From Paenibacillus_S vulneris (GTDB lineage: Bacteria > Bacillota > Bacilli > Paenibacillales > NBRC-103111): 64,000 bases of DNA. The notes under the pieces were generated by a model. That model saw only the letters and a list, made by a program, of their open reading frames with translations. It did no database searches and was not told the DNA's origin. Location: NCBI RefSeq assembly GCF_039543185.1, contig NZ_BAABJG010000029.1:248001-312000 (forward strand), in the 5' to 3' direction. A program made the translations under genes and the position numbers. Shown piece by piece: positions 7,504 through 15,423 of this stretch (its first letter is position 1; each line of letters begins with the position of its first letter).

Positions 7504-8202
7504 TTATTGTTGTGTCAAAGGGGCCCATACAGTTGTGTTAACCCAGTTGCCATTAAGTTTATATTTGAAATCTGCCCCCATAGATAATCCAACGGTTACT
7601 ATTAACCCTGGTTCAGACTCATTAAAATTGAAAGTAGTCAGTGTACCCCAATCTGAAGCTTTATAGTTGTATGTGTTGTAAATAATTGTGTCACCACCAA
7701 CTATGCCATATGCTACTGCTTTAACTCGTGGTTGTCCTGCTTGTTCAGTGATATCATAGCCTGATTTCCCTGTAATATTTTGAATAACTGTTCCATTAGT
7801 TCTGAAACCGGCAAAACCCGCCCAATTTACACTAATCGTTCCAGTTGCATATACACAAGCTTGTATATAACTATTATTCTCGCAACCATTTCCACCATAG
7901 GTTATACTGGAACCTGCAACTTTAGAATTTCGATTTGCAGGAATAATAAATTCGCCAGTTGCTTTTGCATTTTGAATAAGTCTTTCTAGTTCTGCAGCAC
8001 CACCTTTTAATTCCTGTCTAGTAATCGTTAGCTCAACACCATCTTTTTTGACTACTTGTTCGAAAGTGTTTAGCACTTCCAACCCGAGAACTTTTTGCTT
8101 ACTGGTACCTTCCTGCGCTAAAGCAGATCCAGCAAAGAGGGTAAAAGCAAATACACAAGCCAAAGATAACCTACCAATTCTACGAATAATACCTGCTACC
8201 AT
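7504..8202 (-). CDS. Orphan secreted protein of unknown function
   Basis: The 232-residue protein starts with a clear Sec signal peptide (IIRRIGRLS, hydrophobic core LACVFAFTLFAGS, cleavage near ALAQEG at about residue 28). The mature part begins with a predicted helical segment (QKVLGLEVLNTFEQVVKK..., ELERLIQNAKATGE) and then becomes rich in Gly, Asn, Thr and Tyr with alternating hydrophobic residues, suggesting an all-beta C-terminal domain. Two cysteines (GNGCENNSYIQACVY) may form a disulfide. The ATG at 8202 follows AAAGGAGG, so I use it rather than the upstream in-frame start at 8223. I recognise no family. AT-rich composition and neighbouring IS relics suggest acquisition by transfer. 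Confidence 0.7.
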   Translation of the reverse strand: MVAGIIRRIGRLSLACVFAFTLFAGSALAQEGTSKQKVLGLEVLNTFEQVVKKDGVELTITRQELKGGAAELERLIQNAKATGEFIIPANRNSKVAGSSITYGGNGCENNSYIQACVYATGTISVNWAGFAGFRTNGTVIQNITGKSGYDITEQAGQPRVKAVAYGIVGGDTIIYNTYNYKASDWGTLTTFNFNESEPGLIVTVGLSMGADFKYKLNGNWVNTTVWAPLTQQ

Positions 8203-8342
8203 AATAATTACCTCCTTTATCAATATATGGTAATTATATCCTATTAAATTTACAATATCTACCTAAAATTATAATATTTATTATATTTTGTTGTATAATA
8301 GATTAATCCTTTAATCTTAACAAGTGAAAGGTGGGTATTAAT

Positions 8343-8450
8343 ATGTATTATTTAATAACCCCAGCTGGAATAATTTTGTCAATATTTTTTTTACTTGTGG
8401 TATTATTAATCATTAGGTTATTAATCAACATCAACAATCGATCCAAATAA
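8343..8450 (+). CDS. 36-codon membrane peptide
   Basis: ATG at 8343 follows GAAAGGTGGG and opens a 35-residue peptide with one long hydrophobic helix (GIILSIFFLLVVLLIIRLL) and a polar, basic tail (NINNRSK). TATAAT at 8294-8299 lies a suitable distance upstream. It is divergent from the secreted protein gene. Single-helix peptides of this type include type I toxins, holin-like peptides and small regulators of membrane proteins; nothing here decides among them. Confidence 0.5.
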   Translation: MYYLITPAGIILSIFFLLVVLLIIRLLININNRSK

Positions 8451-8480
8451 GATAATAATCACGAAAATAAAAAACGTTGA

Positions 8481-8753
8481 GTTGATCCTTCTATCTGGAA
8501 GATGTAGCCAGGCGTGACTACAGCTCGCTCTTCCGGTTTTCCGATTGAAGCCCAACTCGTCGGGCATTGCTGGAAAAGGCTGCAGGCAGCCGTGGCAGCA
8601 ACCCGGCTTCTTCTGGACGAAGTAAGGCCTGATGATTGTCCGGTGGCGGCGGCTGTAGGAAGAAAATATAAAGTAATAAAAAAACAGCGGCAGTCTAGAT
8701 GATAGCCGCTGTTTCGATTTATGGAATAATCTCTGAATGCTAGAAGGATCAAC
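8481..8753. mobile_element. 273-bp element with 13-bp perfect inverted ends
   Basis: GTTGATCCTTCTA (8481-8493) and its exact reverse complement (8741-8753) bound a 273-bp stretch of higher GC than its surroundings. AAAAC occurs just outside both ends (8471-8475 and 8754-8758), although not immediately adjacent on the left. Inside is a 62-codon open frame (8514-8702) of no known family and a hairpin AAACAGCGGC / GCCGCTGTTT near the right end. It may be a MITE or the two ends of an internally deleted insertion sequence. Confidence 0.5.
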
Positions 8754-8799
8754 AAAACAGTTAAAATTACTATAATCGTTTAAATATCTCCATTTCTTT

Positions 8800-9203
8800 T
8801 TGAACCTGGGGTACGTGGGACTGATCTGCCCATGGTGAAGAATGTAACTTCTTACACCAGGGGATTCTGGAAGGGGCACTTTTCTTGTTACGACCACTCT
8901 TTTCTTCCCCGTACCAACAATGACCATAGAACGTTTTTACCGACAAACCAAAACTCGCCATCGTTTTATGACGGGAAGACGAAGTTGGAATGAATTATAT
9001 TCTTCGCAACGGCGAGTATATCGTTCTGGTTGAATCTTTCCGCTCGGTTTGGCTCGGATCCATATGAAAGATATAAAGAACAATGTACTCAATGGAATGC
9101 ACGTCTCAACGAAAGTGTAATGCGCCGGCGCTTTCGCCGAAATCCAGAAAGTTACTTAAAGCAACTTGAGGAAAAATATAGTGCGTTGGTTATTCCGTCG
9201 TAG
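8800..9203 (+). pseudogene. Decayed gene fragments, part transposase-like
   Basis: From 8920 a frame reads IERFYRQTKTRHRFMTGRRS and ends in a stop near 9031; the TRHRFMTGRRSWNELY pattern recalls the C-terminal part of DDE transposases. After a frame change, from about 9048 to the TAG at 9201-9203, another frame reads FGSDPYERYKEQC...RRRFRRNPESYLKQLEEKY. No intact start or catalytic motif remains. I call these relics; the second piece is of unknown origin. Confidence 0.45.
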
Positions 9204-9627
9204 TTTTTTTGAGGGAGGGAGATCGATCTGAAATGGTTGCACTTCTCTTCCTCTCTCTTCTTGGTTTGATACGCTTAATAATTAGCCAATTTTTCAAGAA
9301 GCTCCATTAAGTAACTTTCAAATTGTATTTGGAAGTATTTTTTTTATAAAGCAATCCCTTATAGTTCATAGAATCTTCTTTAGCTTTTACACTATACGAA
9401 ATAAATCCTTCACAGTAAGAGTTCCCTTCTTAATAACCGGAGGGAACTATCCCCTTTTTTCAATAAAGAAAGCAATTTGATAAAAAACGATGCGAGATGC
9501 ACGGCTGTAGAAATGTATGCGCTATTTTGACTAAAGGAGAACAGAAATTGGTTTATTTATCGGGACGCGTCACATTTACAACGGAATCATTAGAAAGTAA
9601 TATTCAATCGTTGCTTGAATAATTTCA
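9204..9627. other. AT-rich intergenic stretch before the kimA leader
   Basis: No supported gene. GTTCCCT (9421-9427) and AGGGAAC (9441-9447) form a hairpin followed by TATCCCCTTTTTT, a plausible terminator of a lost gene. The promoter for the riboswitch-controlled kimA transcript should lie near the right end, but I see no strong -35/-10 pair. Confidence 0.4.
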
Positions 9628-9765
9628 TAAAGCTTAATCTTCGAAAGAAGAGCGGGGGACCCATCATTAAGGGGTGAATCCTATTGCGTAGAGCAAAGGA
9701 AGGGCATGCTTCTCACAGCCCTAATCCGACAGCTAACCTCGTCAGCGGAAGTGAGAAGGAGAGAT
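9628..9765 (+). ncRNA. c-di-AMP riboswitch (ydaO-yuaA leader)
   Basis: The stretch contains the hallmark ydaO/yuaA segments in order: AATCTTCGAAAGAAGAGCGG, GGGGACCCATC, AAGGGGTGAATCCT, AAGGAAGGGCATGC, ACAGCCCTAATCCGACAGC and TCAGCGGAAGTGAGAAGGAG. Known members bind two c-di-AMP molecules in a pseudo-symmetric pocket and switch off potassium uptake genes. Here it sits directly before a terminator and kimA, which is its usual genomic context in Bacillales and Paenibacillus. Confidence 0.93.
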
Positions 9766-9766
9766 G

Positions 9767-9796
9767 AACACAGGACTCTTGCCTTGTGTTTTTTGT
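9767..9796 (+). terminator. Riboswitch-controlled terminator
   Basis: AACACAGG pairs with CCTTGTGTT (one bulged T), followed by a T run. It lies immediately after the c-di-AMP aptamer and 70 bases before kimA, as expected for the expression platform. Confidence 0.8.
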
Positions 9797-9868
9797 GTTG
9801 TTACAGGACATATTAAACACTAAGATGGTTTATTACGCCAATTCTTTTGTTATCGGGGTGCACGCAGT

Positions 9869-11704
9869 GTGACAACAGATTCATTAAAAAGAGTTATTTT
9901 CGGCAGGCCGCTGAAATCCAATGAGCTGGAGCAAGAAAAGATGCCGGTTTGGAAGGCGCTTCCGATATTATCGTCGGACGCCTTGTCGTCAGTGGCTTAT
10001 GGAACGGAACAGATTCTGATTGCGCTGGCCGCAGTTGGATCGGTTGCAGCCTTTGCTTATTCCCTGCCGATAGCGATCGCTATTATTTTGCTAATCACGA
10101 TCCTGGTTATCAGCTACAGACAGGTCATCGACGCTTATCCTCAAGGCGGCGGAGCGTATATGGTTTCCAAGGAAAACCTGGGGATGGCGTTCGGAAGATT
10201 AACCGGTGTGTCGTTGTTGATTGACTATACGCTGACGGTTGCGGTTTCCGTATCCGCCGGAGTGCAGGCTATTACGTCCGCCTTTCCTGCTGCGATCCCT
10301 TATATTGTACCGATCGCCCTGTTCCTGGTTTGGCTCATGGTATGGTTAAACCTGAGAGGGACCTCCGAATCCGGAACGGTATTTGCCTTCCCGACGTATT
10401 TCTTTATTCTCTGTGTGCTGGTATTGATCGGCAAAGGGATATTTGATTTGATCACGGGCGCCAGTCATGCGAATGCCATTCATGTTATTCCGGGAGCAGC
10501 ACCGGCGGGACTGACGATGTTCGTTTTGTTAAAGGCTTTCTCCTCCGGTTGTTCTGCGGTTACCGGGATTGAGGCGATTTCGGATGCGGTGCCGCATTTT
10601 AAAACTCCTTCCAAGGACAATGCCAAGAAGACCTTGCTGTCGCTGGGGATTTTGCTGGCCATTATCTTCGGCGGGGTTACCATCCTGACCATGGCATATG
10701 GCGTAACGCCGGATCCGAGAGGGCATACCTCCGTGCTGTCCATGGTAACGGAGAGTGCATTTGGCCGCGGTGCCATGTACTATGGGACGCAAATCGCGAC
10801 GATGATGATTTTGACACTCGCTGCAAATACGAGCTTTAACGGCTTTCCCATTCTGGCATCGATCATGGCTCAAGACAAGAACTTCCCGAGAATGTTCGCT
10901 AACCGTGGAGACCGCTTGTCCTTCCATTTTGGGATTGTTACCTTGGGCGTCTTGGCCAGCCTTCTGCTGATCGCCTTCAGAGGAAAGACCGATGCACTGA
11001 TTCCTTTATACGCCATCGGTGTCTTCTTGTCCTTCACGCTGGCTCAGAGCGGCCTGGTCCGCAAATGGTTCCGGGAGAAGCAAAAGGGTTGGCAGGGCCG
11101 GCTCTTGATTAACGGCTTGGGGGCTCTGGTCTCGTTCGCTGTTCTCATTATTTTTTGCGTGACCAAATTTGTGGAAGGCGCCTGGATTGTCATTATTTTG
11201 ACGCCGATTCTCTTATGGTTTATTACCAAAATTTACGACCATTACGAGGATGTCGCGGATCAGCTTCGCATCAACCTGGATGAGCCGCTTCCCCATAGGG
11301 AATCGATCATCATTATCCCGATCGCAGGGATTCACCGGGTGGTTGCCGCCACGATTTCTTATGCCAAGACGCTGTCGCCCAACGTAGTCGCTTTCTATAT
11401 CTCGTTTTCCGATGAAGATGAGGAAAAGATGGAGAAGAAATGGGAGCAATGGAATCCCGGGGTACGGCTGGTCGTATTCCGGTCCCGGTACCGGACGATT
11501 GTGAAGCCGCTGGTCGATTTCATCGAGCGGATCGACGCGCACGTCAAAGAAAAGCAGACCATCATGGTGCTGCTTCCCCAATTCGTAGCGAAAAAATGGT
11601 GGCACCGCCTGCTCCATAACCAATCCGCTTATCGCATTCGGTCCCGGCTGCTGAAGGAGAAGGACGTTGTCGTAGCTACCGTTCCCTTCCATTTAAGCGA
11701 ATAA
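9869..11704 (+). CDS. kimA: c-di-AMP-regulated potassium importer KimA
   Basis: The 611-residue protein is an APC-superfamily transporter with about 12 membrane segments (residues about 25-465) and a soluble C-terminal domain (about 470-611). It matches the KimA/YdaO family, high-affinity K+/H+ symporters: N-terminus LKRVIFGRPLKSNEL, the first-helix SSDALSSVAYGTEQ motif and YPQGGGAYMVSKENLG. In B. subtilis the protein is inhibited by c-di-AMP and its mRNA is controlled by a c-di-AMP riboswitch; the same riboswitch precedes this gene. GTG start at 9869, eight bases after GGGGTG. A 15-bp perfect stem terminator follows the stop. Confidence 0.93.
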   Translation: MTTDSLKRVIFGRPLKSNELEQEKMPVWKALPILSSDALSSVAYGTEQILIALAAVGSVAAFAYSLPIAIAIILLITILVISYRQVIDAYPQGGGAYMVSKENLGMAFGRLTGVSLLIDYTLTVAVSVSAGVQAITSAFPAAIPYIVPIALFLVWLMVWLNLRGTSESGTVFAFPTYFFILCVLVLIGKGIFDLITGASHANAIHVIPGAAPAGLTMFVLLKAFSSGCSAVTGIEAISDAVPHFKTPSKDNAKKTLLSLGILLAIIFGGVTILTMAYGVTPDPRGHTSVLSMVTESAFGRGAMYYGTQIATMMILTLAANTSFNGFPILASIMAQDKNFPRMFANRGDRLSFHFGIVTLGVLASLLLIAFRGKTDALIPLYAIGVFLSFTLAQSGLVRKWFREKQKGWQGRLLINGLGALVSFAVLIIFCVTKFVEGAWIVIILTPILLWFITKIYDHYEDVADQLRINLDEPLPHRESIIIIPIAGIHRVVAATISYAKTLSPNVVAFYISFSDEDEEKMEKKWEQWNPGVRLVVFRSRYRTIVKPLVDFIERIDAHVKEKQTIMVLLPQFVAKKWWHRLLHNQSAYRIRSRLLKEKDVVVATVPFHLSE

Positions 11705-11737
11705 AGAAGAGAGAGCTGTTAGGCTCTCTCTTCTTTA
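11702..11737. terminator. 15-bp perfect-stem terminator shared by kimA and the small minus-strand gene
   Basis: TAAAGAAGAGAGAGC (11702-11716) pairs perfectly with GCTCTCTCTTCTTTA (11723-11737). The TAA of kimA is inside the left arm, and the right arm also encodes the last residues of the minus-strand small protein. Confidence 0.75.
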
Positions 11738-11853
11738 GTGTCTTCCTCTTTATTAGGTTCATTCGGGACGACGATATAGCTATGTTCATTGGTCTTGACG
11801 GACCAATCCTCTTGCGAACTGAAGAGCTCGTTTAACAGGGTGTTGATTTCCAT
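11719..11853 (-). CDS. 44-residue acidic protein of unknown function
   Basis: ATG at 11853 is preceded by AAGGAGTGAGT and opens a 44-residue protein: MEINTLLNELFSSQEDW, then SVKTNEHSYIVVPNEP, then a charged tail rich in Glu and Lys. No membrane segment or cysteine is present, so a soluble cytosolic protein is likely. Its final codons lie inside the kimA terminator stem. The good ribosome binding site and balanced composition support a real gene. It sits downstream of purB's end on the opposite side from kimA and faces kimA head-on. Confidence 0.6.
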   Translation of the reverse strand: MEINTLLNELFSSQEDWSVKTNEHSYIVVPNEPNKEEDTKEERA

Positions 11854-11970
11854 GGAGACTCACTCCTTCATTCTGTATCGGCCTATTCAGCATAGTCCCT
11901 GCTTCTTAAGTTAACCTTAAAGTTGGAGGACTATTCCATGGTAAAGACAGGAATGAAGGGAGCTGCGGCA

Positions 11971-13329
11971 TTACTGAATGTGCCGGACCAGCTTGTCCGC
12001 GATGCCGATATAGCTAGACGGCGTAAGACGAAGCAGCCGTTCTCTCTCGGCGTCAGGCAAGCCTAACCCATGAATGAAATCGGCAATGCGCTGCGGCGTT
12101 ACTTCTACGCCTCTTGTGAGCTCCTTCAATTTTTCATACGGATTCTCATAACCGACGCGGCGCATAACGGTTTGAATCGCTTCGCCGAGCACTTCCCAGC
12201 TTTCGTTCAGATCCTGCTGAATCGCAGGCTCGTTCACCGACAAGCTGGAGAGTCCGCGCAGAGTAGCGGCCATAGCGATATAGGAATGGGCGATCCCGAC
12301 ACCCATATTGCGCAGGGCGGACGAGTCGGTCAAGTCGCGCTGAAGCCGCGAGATCGGCAATTTGTTGGCCAAATGATCGAGCATGGCGTTGCTGACGCCC
12401 ATATTGGCTTCGGAATTCTCAAAGTTAATAGGGTTCACCTTATGCGGCATAGTGGACGAACCGACTTCGCCGGCGACGACATTTTGCTTGAAATACGCAA
12501 GCGAGATATACTGCCATACGTCGCGGTCGAAATCCAGGGTAATATTGTTGAAGCGCATGATCGAATGGAACAGCTCAGCCATGTAGTCGTGGGATTCGAT
12601 CTGCGTCGTCAACGGGTTGTAGGTCAGCCCCAGGTGCTCGACGAAGGAGCGGGCGATATCTTCCCAAGGCGCGTCCGGATAGGCGATCGAGTGCGCGTTG
12701 AAGTTGCCGACCGCACCGTTGAATTTTCCGAGGTATTCCTGTGCTTTGATTTGCTTGAGCTGGCGGTTCCAGCGGTATACGAACACAGCAAGCTCCTTGC
12801 CAAGTGTCGTAGGGCTCGCCGTTTGCCCGTGGGTACGGGACAGCATCGAAACATTTTTCGCAGCCTCGGCCATACGGGTGACCTCAGCCGTCATTTTCTC
12901 AGCCATCGGCAGCCAGCCGCTTTGCATGCCGTTTTTCAGCATCAGGGCGTGGGACAGGTTATTGATATCTTCCGAGGTGCAGCTGAAGTGAAGGAATTCC
13001 TTGACGTCAGCAAGGGTTGTCGGATCCAATGTTTCCTTCAGGAAATATTCGACAGCCTTCACATCATGCTTGGTCGTACGCTCGATTTCTTTGATGCGCA
13101 GTGCGGATGCATCGTTGAATTGCTCGGTGATGCCCCTCAGAAACGCGATCTCTTCCGCAGTGAATTCGCGCACTTCTGCAATCTCGGGCCTTTGGGACAT
13201 ATGAATCAGCCATTCGACCTCCACAAACACCCGGTACTTCATCAGAGCCCATTCCGAGAAATGCTCTGCCAATACTTCCGATTGTTCCTTGTATCTCCCG
13301 TCCAGGGGGGATATAGCTTTAATTGACAT
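11971..13329 (-). CDS. purB: Adenylosuccinate lyase, E. coli-type PurB
   Basis: The 452-residue protein catalyses two steps of purine synthesis: SAICAR to AICAR plus fumarate, and adenylosuccinate to AMP plus fumarate. The fumarase/aspartase superfamily signature is present as GSSTMPHKVNPINFENSEAN (about residue 291-310). The N-terminus KAISPLDGRYKEQ, ERTTKHDVKAVEYFLKE and TSEDINNLSHALML closely follow the enterobacterial PurB subtype of about 456 residues. Bacillus-type PurB is shorter (about 430 residues) and lies within the pur operon; here the gene stands alone. GAAAGAGGCTGA precedes the ATG. Whether it is the only PurB or a second copy cannot be seen from this window. Confidence 0.95.
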   Translation of the reverse strand: MSIKAISPLDGRYKEQSEVLAEHFSEWALMKYRVFVEVEWLIHMSQRPEIAEVREFTAEEIAFLRGITEQFNDASALRIKEIERTTKHDVKAVEYFLKETLDPTTLADVKEFLHFSCTSEDINNLSHALMLKNGMQSGWLPMAEKMTAEVTRMAEAAKNVSMLSRTHGQTASPTTLGKELAVFVYRWNRQLKQIKAQEYLGKFNGAVGNFNAHSIAYPDAPWEDIARSFVEHLGLTYNPLTTQIESHDYMAELFHSIMRFNNITLDFDRDVWQYISLAYFKQNVVAGEVGSSTMPHKVNPINFENSEANMGVSNAMLDHLANKLPISRLQRDLTDSSALRNMGVGIAHSYIAMAATLRGLSSLSVNEPAIQQDLNESWEVLGEAIQTVMRRVGYENPYEKLKELTRGVEVTPQRIADFIHGLGLPDAERERLLRLTPSSYIGIADKLVRHIQ

Positions 13330-13548
13330 CGTTCAGCCTCTTTCTGTTCATTTGACCGTTTGTAGTTTCCTCCAACATAAAAACCATCATTCCGATTATA
13401 CAATATGCCCTAAGCCTTTCACTACCCCATCTGTCCGAATCAAGGGGCTGCACGCCGGCAAAGACCTAAAAAAATTACAAATAAATCTAAAATCCATGGC
13501 GTACCGTTTCCGCTCCATATTCTTTACAATAGGTTTTGTGACCAAAAA

Positions 13549-13562
13549 TGTAAGTGCTTACA
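13549..13562 (+). promoter_or_regulatory. cre-like operator upstream of the TRAP operon
   Basis: TGTAAGTGCTTACA has perfect 6-base inverted arms and differs from the catabolite-responsive element consensus TGWAANCGNTNWCA at the central C only. It lies 34 bases before the dctQ start, suggesting carbon catabolite control or control by another LacI-family protein. Confidence 0.45.
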
Positions 13563-13595
13563 TCACATATTTGCAAGCCTGAAGGGGGATGAAAG

Positions 13596-14096
13596 GTGAA
13601 AGCTCTGAAAAAAGCGTTTTTGTGGATCGACAGCTTTTTTGAGACCTTTTCCATGGCGGCGCTGCTGGCGATGATTCTTATCGTAACGACCCAGGTGTTG
13701 ACCCGGAAGCTGTTTCATTTCGTATTATTTTGGTCGGAGGAGGTGACGCTCCTGCTGTTGGTCTGGTTCTCCTTCCTTGGTATCGCGTACGGTTTTCGCG
13801 AGCACCTGCATCTGGCCATCGATTCGTTTACAAGCAAGTTTCCTCCCAAAGTCAATTGGGTACTGGATAAGACGATTTATGCAAGCACGTTCGCCTTCGG
13901 TATCTATCTGATCCTATCCGGTACCGAGTTTACCATCCTCATGAACGAGAGCACGCTGGCGGCGACCAAGCTTCCCAACAGCGTCATTTACGTGGTGATG
14001 CCGATCACGGGCCTGCTTGTATGCGTGTATTCCTTCCTGCAGTTTATCGGGATCGATACAAGAAGGCATCGAGGCATTGAGGAGGGAGAGCATTAA
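13596..14096 (+). CDS. dctQ: TRAP transporter small permease (DctQ)
   Basis: The 166-residue protein has four hydrophobic segments (about residues 17-37, 50-70, 90-110, 130-152) and matches the TRAP small subunit: VLTRKLFHFVLFWSEEVTLLLLVW and FLGIAYGFREHLHLAID. With DctM and DctP it forms a tripartite, Na+-driven importer of organic acids. The GTG at 13596 follows GAAGGGGGATGAAAG. The next gene starts at the base after its stop, so the genes are coupled. The substrate is not deducible, but C4-dicarboxylates or sugar acids are typical for this subfamily. Confidence 0.9.
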   Translation: MKALKKAFLWIDSFFETFSMAALLAMILIVTTQVLTRKLFHFVLFWSEEVTLLLLVWFSFLGIAYGFREHLHLAIDSFTSKFPPKVNWVLDKTIYASTFAFGIYLILSGTEFTILMNESTLAATKLPNSVIYVVMPITGLLVCVYSFLQFIGIDTRRHRGIEEGEH

Positions 14097-15395
14097 ATGG
14101 AAGAAACAACAATCGCCATACTCATTCTTACCGTCAGCTTCGTAGCTCTGATGGTGCTGCGGTTTCCTATCTCGCTGACGCTGGCGCTGTCTACATTGCT
14201 GACGGTGATGTATCTGGATATCCCGCTGGCGGTAGTCGGCCAACGGATGATTCAGGGCATCAGCTCGTATTCACTCCTGACGATACCATTTTTTATTCTT
14301 GCCGGACATATGATGAGCGAGGGCAAGCTTGCGCTGCGGCTCGTGAATCTCGCCCAGCTGATTGTCGGCGGGATACGGGGCGGACTGGCGATGGTGAACT
14401 CGGTCGCCTGCATGTTCTTCGGTAACATATCCGGTTCGGCGGTAGCGGATGTGTCCTCGATCGGCTCCGTCATGATCCCGATGATGAAGAAAAAAGGCTA
14501 CGATACCGACTATGCGGTAGGAGTTACCGTATCCTCTGCGATTCAAGGGGTGGTCGTTCCTCCGAGCCACAATCTGGTGCTGTACTCCTTGGCGGCGGGG
14601 GGCGGCGTCTCCATAGCCAGTCTGTTCCTTGCGGGTATCATCCCCGGACTGATTCTCTGCATCTCCCTGATGGCGACAAGCTACGTGTATGCGATCAAGC
14701 GGGGGTATGCCAAAGGAGACCCGGTGGAACGCAAGGATATTCCGAAGATCGTGCTGGATGGCTTAATGTCGCTGATGACAGCGGCTATTATCCTCGGGGG
14801 CATCTTCAGCGGCTGGTTTACGGCGACGGAGTCGGGCGCATTGGCCTGCTTGTACGCCTTTATCCTGACGTTTGTCATCTACAGGGACATTCCGGTCAGC
14901 CGCATGTGGGTGATTTTGCAAAAGACGTTCCGAACCGTCTCCATGGTGCTGTTCCTTATCGCCGCATCCGATGCGTTCAGCTGGCTTCTGGCTTACCTGA
15001 AAATTCCGGCCATGGTGACCGATGCGATGCTGGCCATATCGGACAGCCCGATCATCATCCTGCTTATTATTAATATCGTGCTGCTGATTCTCGGCGCCCC
15101 TATGGATATGGCTCCGCTTATTTTGATCATGACGCCGATCCTGCTCCCTGTCGTAACTCATCTCGGAATGGATCCGGTCCATTTCGGCATTATTATGATG
15201 CTGAACCTGGGCATCGGGCTGCTGACGCCGCCGGTCGGGACCGTGCTGTTCGTCGGCTGCGCCATCGGGAAAATATCGATCAGCCAAGGAACGAAAGCGA
15301 TGATGCCCTTCTTCTATGTGATGTGCGTCGTGCTGCTCGTGCTGACGTATGTGCCGGATTTAGTGATGTGGCTGCCTAATATGATGAAGCATTAA
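14097..15395 (+). CDS. dctM: TRAP transporter large permease (DctM)
   Basis: The 432-residue, about 12-helix protein is the channel-forming subunit: LTIPFFILAGHMMSEGKLA, GNISGSAVADVSSIGSVMIP and VVPPSHNLVLYS are characteristic of DctM/YiaN, as is the C-terminal NLGIGLLTPPVGTVLFVGCAIG. GGAGGGAGAG at the end of dctQ is the ribosome binding site and no gap separates the two genes. It should import the substrate delivered by the DctP lipoprotein. Confidence 0.93.
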   Translation: MEETTIAILILTVSFVALMVLRFPISLTLALSTLLTVMYLDIPLAVVGQRMIQGISSYSLLTIPFFILAGHMMSEGKLALRLVNLAQLIVGGIRGGLAMVNSVACMFFGNISGSAVADVSSIGSVMIPMMKKKGYDTDYAVGVTVSSAIQGVVVPPSHNLVLYSLAAGGGVSIASLFLAGIIPGLILCISLMATSYVYAIKRGYAKGDPVERKDIPKIVLDGLMSLMTAAIILGGIFSGWFTATESGALACLYAFILTFVIYRDIPVSRMWVILQKTFRTVSMVLFLIAASDAFSWLLAYLKIPAMVTDAMLAISDSPIIILLIINIVLLILGAPMDMAPLILIMTPILLPVVTHLGMDPVHFGIIMMLNLGIGLLTPPVGTVLFVGCAIGKISISQGTKAMMPFFYVMCVVLLVLTYVPDLVMWLPNMMKH

Positions 15396-15423
15396 TAATT
15401 CAAATAAAAGGGGAAGTGTACGA

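Noticed and set aside
9548..9622. 24-residue frame starting TTG after AAAGGAGAACAG
   Set aside because: Although the ribosome site is good, the peptide is very short, has no membrane helix and lies in a decayed region; too little to support a gene.
12070..13326. 418-codon plus-strand frame opposite purB
   Set aside because: It mirrors purB codons almost end to end; the minus-strand frame is an unmistakable adenylosuccinate lyase.
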